Shown: in pieces, positions 60,046-64,000 of the stretch
How positions within the stretch are numbered: the first letter of the stretch is position 1
How the letters are laid out: each line of letters opens with the position of its first letter
Assembly: GCF_022761115.1 (NCBI RefSeq)
Contig: NZ_JAKWJS010000005.1
Span: 1-64,000, forward strand
DNA from: Dyella sp. RRB7
Lineage (GTDB): Bacteria > Pseudomonadota > Gammaproteobacteria > Xanthomonadales > Rhodanobacteraceae
Direction of reading: 5' to 3'
Length of the DNA stretch: 64,000 bases
The notes under the pieces: generated by a model
The model's input: only the letters and a program-made list of their open reading frames with translations
Databases searched by the model: none
Told to the model about the DNA's origin: nothing
Position numbers and translations under genes: made by a program

Positions 60046-61155
60046 TCATCGCGTGAGCCCAAGCAGGGTGGCGAAGGCCAGCGCCAGTACGATCAACCAC
60101 AGGTAGCACCAGCCCACGAACAGGTATTTCACCGTCGTCATGAACCAGCCCTGGCGATAGACCCGCTTCTGCATGAGCAGCAGGTAGAGCGGCACCCAGA
60201 TCAGCAACGCCCAGATGATCACGCTCAGCGGCGCGGCGGCCCAGCCGGCGTGGGGCACCAGCCAGCCGCGCAACAGGGTCACCAGCATCACCAGCAGGAC
60301 GGACAGGAAGATCATGGCGTGGCTATGCAGCGCCACGATCAGGTGCTCCATGTACAGGCGTCGCTTGAACACGTAGGTGAGCTTCAGCAGCAGCGCGAAC
60401 AGCGGCATCAGGATGAACATGGTCTGCGGCAGCACGGCGAAGGCGCCCGCCATGACGCGCTCGCGGGCTTCGGCCGCCGCCTCGCCGCCCTCGCTGATGC
60501 CCTTCATATTGGCCACGGCATGGCCGATCGCGCGATTGAGGCTGGCGTTCATGCCATCGGTCATCCAGCTCACGTGGACCTGGTCGGGCAGCTTGGTCCA
60601 GCCCGTGCCACTCAGCGGCGCGGCGCCCAACTCGGTGAGCCGATGGTCGGCGTGGTCGCGATCGGTGCTGAGCAGTTTTTCCAGCTTCTTGGCGCTGAGA
60701 TCCGCGTTGCCGGGAACGGCTTCGATGTCCTTGCGCTTCTGCTCGAAATGCGCGCGCACCGCTTCGGGCGTGGTGTCCTTGGCGAACTCGCCGGTCCCCG
60801 GGTTGGCGCCCGTGTCGACCTGGATGAAGTTGAAGTTGTCTATGGCCAGGTGGCAAACGAAGAAGGCCAGCAGGCATAGCACGAACATCAGGCGGAACGG
60901 CGGCACATAGCGCTGGCGCCGGCCGGCGAAGTATTCCAGGGTAAGAAAGCCCGGCCGGCACAGCAGCGGCGGCACCGTGTGCACCACGCGGCCATCCACG
61001 TGCAGCAGCATCTCCAGCGTGTCCTCGACCATGTGATGCATGGGCCGCAGCGCGGTGTGGATGGATTGCCCGCACTCGTGGCAGAACTCGCCCTGCATCG
61101 GCGCGGCGCAATTGGCGCAGTGCACGCCCTCGAACGACACCAGTTCCTTCTTCAT
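60046..61155 (-). CDS. DUF3667-type membrane protein with zinc-ribbon N-terminus
   Basis: 369-residue inner-membrane protein. The N-terminus carries a zinc-ribbon-like CX2C...CX2C (CANC near residue 13, CHEC near residue 25) followed by a conserved VDGRVVHTVPPLLCRPGFLTLEYFAGRRQRYVPPFRLMFV segment, characteristic of DUF3667. One transmembrane segment follows (about 85-105). A soluble loop of about 140 residues leads to roughly four further hydrophobic helices in the C-terminal half. The function is unknown. The ATG at 61155 with GGGAG 5 bases upstream is chosen over the longer frame. It is divergent from the MATE exporter. Confidence 0.82.
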   Translation of the reverse strand: MKKELVSFEGVHCANCAAPMQGEFCHECGQSIHTALRPMHHMVEDTLEMLLHVDGRVVHTVPPLLCRPGFLTLEYFAGRRQRYVPPFRLMFVLCLLAFFVCHLAIDNFNFIQVDTGANPGTGEFAKDTTPEAVRAHFEQKRKDIEAVPGNADLSAKKLEKLLSTDRDHADHRLTELGAAPLSGTGWTKLPDQVHVSWMTDGMNASLNRAIGHAVANMKGISEGGEAAAEARERVMAGAFAVLPQTMFILMPLFALLLKLTYVFKRRLYMEHLIVALHSHAMIFLSVLLVMLVTLLRGWLVPHAGWAAAPLSVIIWALLIWVPLYLLLMQKRVYRQGWFMTTVKYLFVGWCYLWLIVLALAFATLLGLTR

Positions 61156-61293
61156 GTGTCTCCCCCGAGCTGACAAGCCGGTGATCTTGGCACAAGCCGA
61201 TGACGCCGGCAGCTTCCGTCAGTGGATCGCTGGTGAAGGTGCAAAGGGGTTCCGCGGGCGGTGAGCTAGAATGCGCGGCCCAGGAGTTTCCAT

Positions 61294-62661
61294 ATGCTGT
61301 CTTTCCGCCCCGATCGCGCCAGGGTGGCGCACGAGGTTGGCGCCATCATGCGCCTCGCCCTGCCCCTGATGGCCGCGCAGCTCGCCGCGGTGGGGCCCAA
61401 TTTCGTCGATGCCGTGCTGGCGGGCCACCTCAGCGCGCATGTGCAGGCTGCCGTCACCACCGCGGTCAGCATCTGGGCGCTGGCCCTGGTCAGTGGCCTG
61501 GGCATGATGATGGCGGTGCCGCCTTCGGTGGCGCAGCTGGACGGCGCCGGCCGTCGCCGCGAAGTGGGCGCGGTGTTCGTGCAGGCGCTGTGGCTGGCCT
61601 GGGGCATGGGCATCGTGATGTGGTTCCTGGTGCGCCATGCCACGCCGATGCTGGACTGGATCGGCGTGGTGCCCACGCTGCGCACCGACGTCATGCACTT
61701 CCTGCATGCCATCAGCTGGGCGGGGCCGGCGCTGACCAGCTACTTCGCGCTGCGTGGCCTCTCCGAGGGGCTGTCGATGACGCGCCCGTCGATGTATTTC
61801 AGTTTTGGTGGCCTGCTGGTGCTGGCGCCGCTGGGCTACGTGCTGATGTACGGCAAGTTCGGCTTGCCCGCGCTGGGTTCGCTGGGCAGCGGCATCGCCA
61901 CCGCCGCGGTGCTGTGGCTGGAGATGCTGGGCTTTGGCCTGTATGTCGCCAGGCATCGGGCCTATCGCGACCTGGGCCTGCGCGAAGGCCTGGCCTGGCC
62001 CAGGCCGAAGATGATCCTGGAGCTGCTGAAGATCGGCGGCCCGATGGCGGTCACCCTGCTGGCCGAAGGCGGCCTGTTCGTGGCCGTGGCGTTGGCCATC
62101 GCGACGCTGGGCGAGACGGTGGTGGCGAGCCACCAGGTGGCGCTGAGCGTGGCGACGGTGGCCTTCATGATTCCGCTGGGGCTGTCGATGGCGATCACCG
62201 TGCGGGTGGGCAATGCGGTCGGCCGTGGCGATGCGCGCGGCGTGCGCTATGCGGGTTTCTGCGGCATCGCCCTGGCGCTGTGCATCCAAACGGTGTCGTC
62301 GTCGGTGATGCTGGGCATGCCGCAGGTGCTGGCGCGCCTGTACACGCACGACGCCGGGGTGATCGCGCTGGCGGCGCAACTGATGCTGCTGGCGGGCTTG
62401 TTCCAGTTTTCCGATGGTATCCAGGTGACCTCCAACGGCGCGTTGCGCGGCCTGAAGGACACCCGCGTGCCGATGGTCATCACCTTGTTTGCCTATTGGG
62501 CGGTCGGCATGCCGGTGGGCTGGTGGCTGGCATTCCACCAGGGCATGGGCGCGCGCGGCATGTGGATGGGGCTGATCGCCGGGCTCAGCATGGCGGCCGT
62601 GCTGCTGTTCACGCGCTTCTGGCGCAACGCGTTCCGCGAGAGCTGGCGCTGCCCGGGCTGA
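61294..62661 (+). CDS. norM: MATE-family multidrug/cation exporter (NorM/MdtK-like)
   Basis: Inner-membrane antiporter of 455 residues with about 12 hydrophobic helices arranged as two similar halves. Half 1 begins with IMRLALPLMAAQLAAVGPNFVDAVLAGHLS and half 2 with LLKIGGPMAVTLLAEGGLFVAVALAIATLGETVVASHQVALS, the expected internal duplication. It exports cationic drugs or dyes in exchange for sodium or protons; the exact substrate is unknown. AGGAG 7 bases upstream supports the ATG at 61294. The symbol is by family likeness. Confidence 0.9.
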   Translation: MLSFRPDRARVAHEVGAIMRLALPLMAAQLAAVGPNFVDAVLAGHLSAHVQAAVTTAVSIWALALVSGLGMMMAVPPSVAQLDGAGRRREVGAVFVQALWLAWGMGIVMWFLVRHATPMLDWIGVVPTLRTDVMHFLHAISWAGPALTSYFALRGLSEGLSMTRPSMYFSFGGLLVLAPLGYVLMYGKFGLPALGSLGSGIATAAVLWLEMLGFGLYVARHRAYRDLGLREGLAWPRPKMILELLKIGGPMAVTLLAEGGLFVAVALAIATLGETVVASHQVALSVATVAFMIPLGLSMAITVRVGNAVGRGDARGVRYAGFCGIALALCIQTVSSSVMLGMPQVLARLYTHDAGVIALAAQLMLLAGLFQFSDGIQVTSNGALRGLKDTRVPMVITLFAYWAVGMPVGWWLAFHQGMGARGMWMGLIAGLSMAAVLLFTRFWRNAFRESWRCPG

Positions 62662-62662
62662 A

Positions 62663-62694
62663 CCGCGCCGGCCGCTTGCGCCTGGCCGGCGCGG
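62663..62694 (+). terminator. Hairpin after the MATE gene
   Basis: CCGCGCCGGCC and GGCCGGCGCGG form an 11-bp perfect stem directly after the stop codon. No T-tract follows, so it may be a weak or Rho-assisted terminator. Confidence 0.5.
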
Positions 62695-62791
62695 GTGGAC
62701 TCCCTTCGCCCATAGACATGTGTCATCAGCACCACATGACCTTCATCGCGCGAACGGCTACGCTGTTGCGGACATCTTGAGGAAACTTCGC

Positions 62792-64000
62792 ATGACGGAG
62801 CGCCGCCCCAACGGTTTCTGGGCTTTTCTCTGCGTCCTCGGGCGCGGCATCAACGCGGTCAGGCTGGTGATCCTCAACCTGATTTTCTTCCTGTTCCTGT
62901 TCATCGTGCTGTTGCTGTTGTTCGGCGGCTACCTGGGCAGCCGCAGCGAGCACCTGATCCAGGGCGACAGCGTGCTGGTGATCAAGCCGCAGGGCGAGTT
63001 GGTCGAGCAGTACAGCATCGATCCGCTGCAGCGCGCGCTGGCCCAGCTTTCCGGCAACCCGCCCAAGCAGGTCCAGTTGCGTGACCTGGTGGCCGCCATC
63101 GATGCGGCGGCCAAGGACACGCGCATCACCCGCATCCTGCTGGAACCGGGCGAGCTGCAGGGTGGCGGCTTTGCCGCGCTGAGCGAGGCTGGCGCAGCGC
63201 TGGATCGCTTCCGCGCCGCCGGCAAGCCGGTGATCGTGTGGGCGCCCAGCTATGACCAGGGCCAGTATTACCTCGCCGCGCATGCCGACCGCATCCTGGT
63301 CGATCCGCAGGGCGGCGTGATGATCACCGGCCTGGCCAACTATCGACTGTTCTACAAGGACTTGCTCGACAAGCTCGGCGTGGACGTGCACCTGTTCCGC
63401 GTGGGCCAGTTCAAGAGCGCGGCCGAGCCGTACATCCTCGACCATGCCTCGCCCGAATCGAAGGAAGCGGACAGCTTCTGGATGGGCGGCCTGTGGGACA
63501 CCTACGTCAACGAGGTGGCCAAGCTGCGCAAGCTGGACGCCACCGCCCTGCGCACGGATATCGACACGCTGCCGGAGACCATCGCCAACGCGCGTGGCGA
63601 CCTGGGCCAGCTGTCGCTCGACCAGCATCTGGTGGACGGCCTGGCCACGCCGGCCGAACTGGAAGCGATGATGCGCAAGGAAGGCGTGCCCGCCGGCAAG
63701 AAGGGCGAGGGCTTCCGCCAGGTATCGCTGCAGCGCTACGCCACCAACCTGCCCGACGATGACAATGGCACGGCGCCGGGCGTGGCCGTGGTGGTCGCCG
63801 AGGGCGAGATTTCCGGCGGCAAGCAACCGCAGGGGACGGTGGGCGGCGAGTCCACCGCCGCGCTGGTGCGCGCCGCGCGCGAGGACAAGCGCACCAAGGC
63901 GCTGGTGCTGCGCGTCAACTCGCCGGGTGGCGAGGTGTATGCGGCCGAGCAGATCCGCCGCGAAGTAGCGCTGACGCGCGCGGCCGGCATTCCGGTGATC
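62792..64000 (+). CDS. sppA: Signal peptide peptidase SppA, 67K type (5' part, runs off the window)
   Basis: Inner-membrane serine protease that digests cleaved signal peptides. 403 codons are present and the frame is open at the right edge. It has an N-terminal membrane anchor (about 23-48, very Leu/Phe-rich). The first S49 domain contains the general-base lysine K208 in RVGQFK208SAAEPY (E. coli K209). The start of the second domain has LVLRVNSPGGEVYAAEQIRREV. The catalytic serine (E. coli S409, in the MAASGG region) would fall just past the end of the window. GAGGAAA 8 bases before the ATG at 62792 fixes the start. Confidence 0.93.
   Translation, partial: MTERRPNGFWAFLCVLGRGINAVRLVILNLIFFLFLFIVLLLLFGGYLGSRSEHLIQGDSVLVIKPQGELVEQYSIDPLQRALAQLSGNPPKQVQLRDLVAAIDAAAKDTRITRILLEPGELQGGGFAALSEAGAALDRFRAAGKPVIVWAPSYDQGQYYLAAHADRILVDPQGGVMITGLANYRLFYKDLLDKLGVDVHLFRVGQFKSAAEPYILDHASPESKEADSFWMGGLWDTYVNEVAKLRKLDATALRTDIDTLPETIANARGDLGQLSLDQHLVDGLATPAELEAMMRKEGVPAGKKGEGFRQVSLQRYATNLPDDDNGTAPGVAVVVAEGEISGGKQPQGTVGGESTAALVRAAREDKRTKALVLRVNSPGGEVYAAEQIRREVALTRAAGIPVI

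Overview
The window is a 64 kb stretch of high-GC chromosomal DNA from what looks like a gammaproteobacterium of the Xanthomonadales, most likely Rhodanobacteraceae (Dyella/Luteibacter/Rhodanobacter-like). This is inferred from gene content and from remembered protein likeness; no search was run. Pointers are the split B12-dependent ribonucleotide reductase (NrdJa/NrdJb), a Rho factor with a very long disordered N-terminus, RhlB, FtsEX and RpoH in close succession, and dispersed GTCATCCCCGC palindromes. Almost all of it is housekeeping sequence. No phage, transposase, CRISPR array, rRNA or tRNA was seen.

Layout. 0.2-2.7 kb: glycerol kinase facing a PfkB-type sugar/nucleoside kinase. 2.9-16.3 kb: a long co-oriented cell-shape and envelope block, mreB-mreC-mreD-mrdA(PBP2)-rodA-mltB-rlpA-dac-ybeD-lipB-lipA-prc. 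Its genes often overlap by ATGA, and it ends at a clear Rho-independent terminator. 16.5-20.6 kb: a three-gene unit (OprB-type porin, secreted beta-propeller-like protein, Tat-exported DyP/EfeB-type peroxidase) whose promoter carries a Fur-box-like sequence between -35 and -10. 20.7-26.5 kb: a DUF4126 membrane protein, then on the minus strand an M17 aminopeptidase, a HAD phosphatase, a phosphate-binding-protein/LysM fusion and a DegP/DegQ protease. 26.8-30.5 kb: nrdJa and nrdJb separated by a histone-H1-like gene, behind an NrdR box. 30.5-33 kb: a small accessory patch with a low-GC TPR gene and two hypothetical genes. 33-36.7 kb: a chemoreceptor with a sigma-28 promoter, small membrane and GFA-family genes, and a secreted protein.

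37-42 kb: rho and trxA on the minus strand, then a 700-base non-coding interval holding a large nested inverted-repeat element, then rhlB. 42-46.5 kb: ftsE-ftsX, a double-receiver regulator, ung and rpoH. The rpoH leader carries a perfect CIRCE operator. 46.6-54.8 kb: an OmpR-type response regulator and histidine kinase followed by a tripartite RND efflux system, with three dyad-symmetric sites between the two parts. 55-59.6 kb, minus strand: transaldolase, NDH-2 and PriA. A DnaA-box cluster and an AT-rich stretch lie upstream of priA. 60-64 kb: a DUF3667 membrane protein, a MATE exporter and the 5' part of sppA, which runs off the right edge.

The most interesting signals are regulatory or structural rather than new protein systems: the nested inverted-repeat element at 39579-39846, CIRCE plus a sigma-E-like promoter at rpoH, the Fur-type promoter of the porin/propeller/DyP unit, the H1-like gene inside nrdJa-nrdJb, the degenerate receiver of the regulator at 43922, and the triple dyad before the RND pump.
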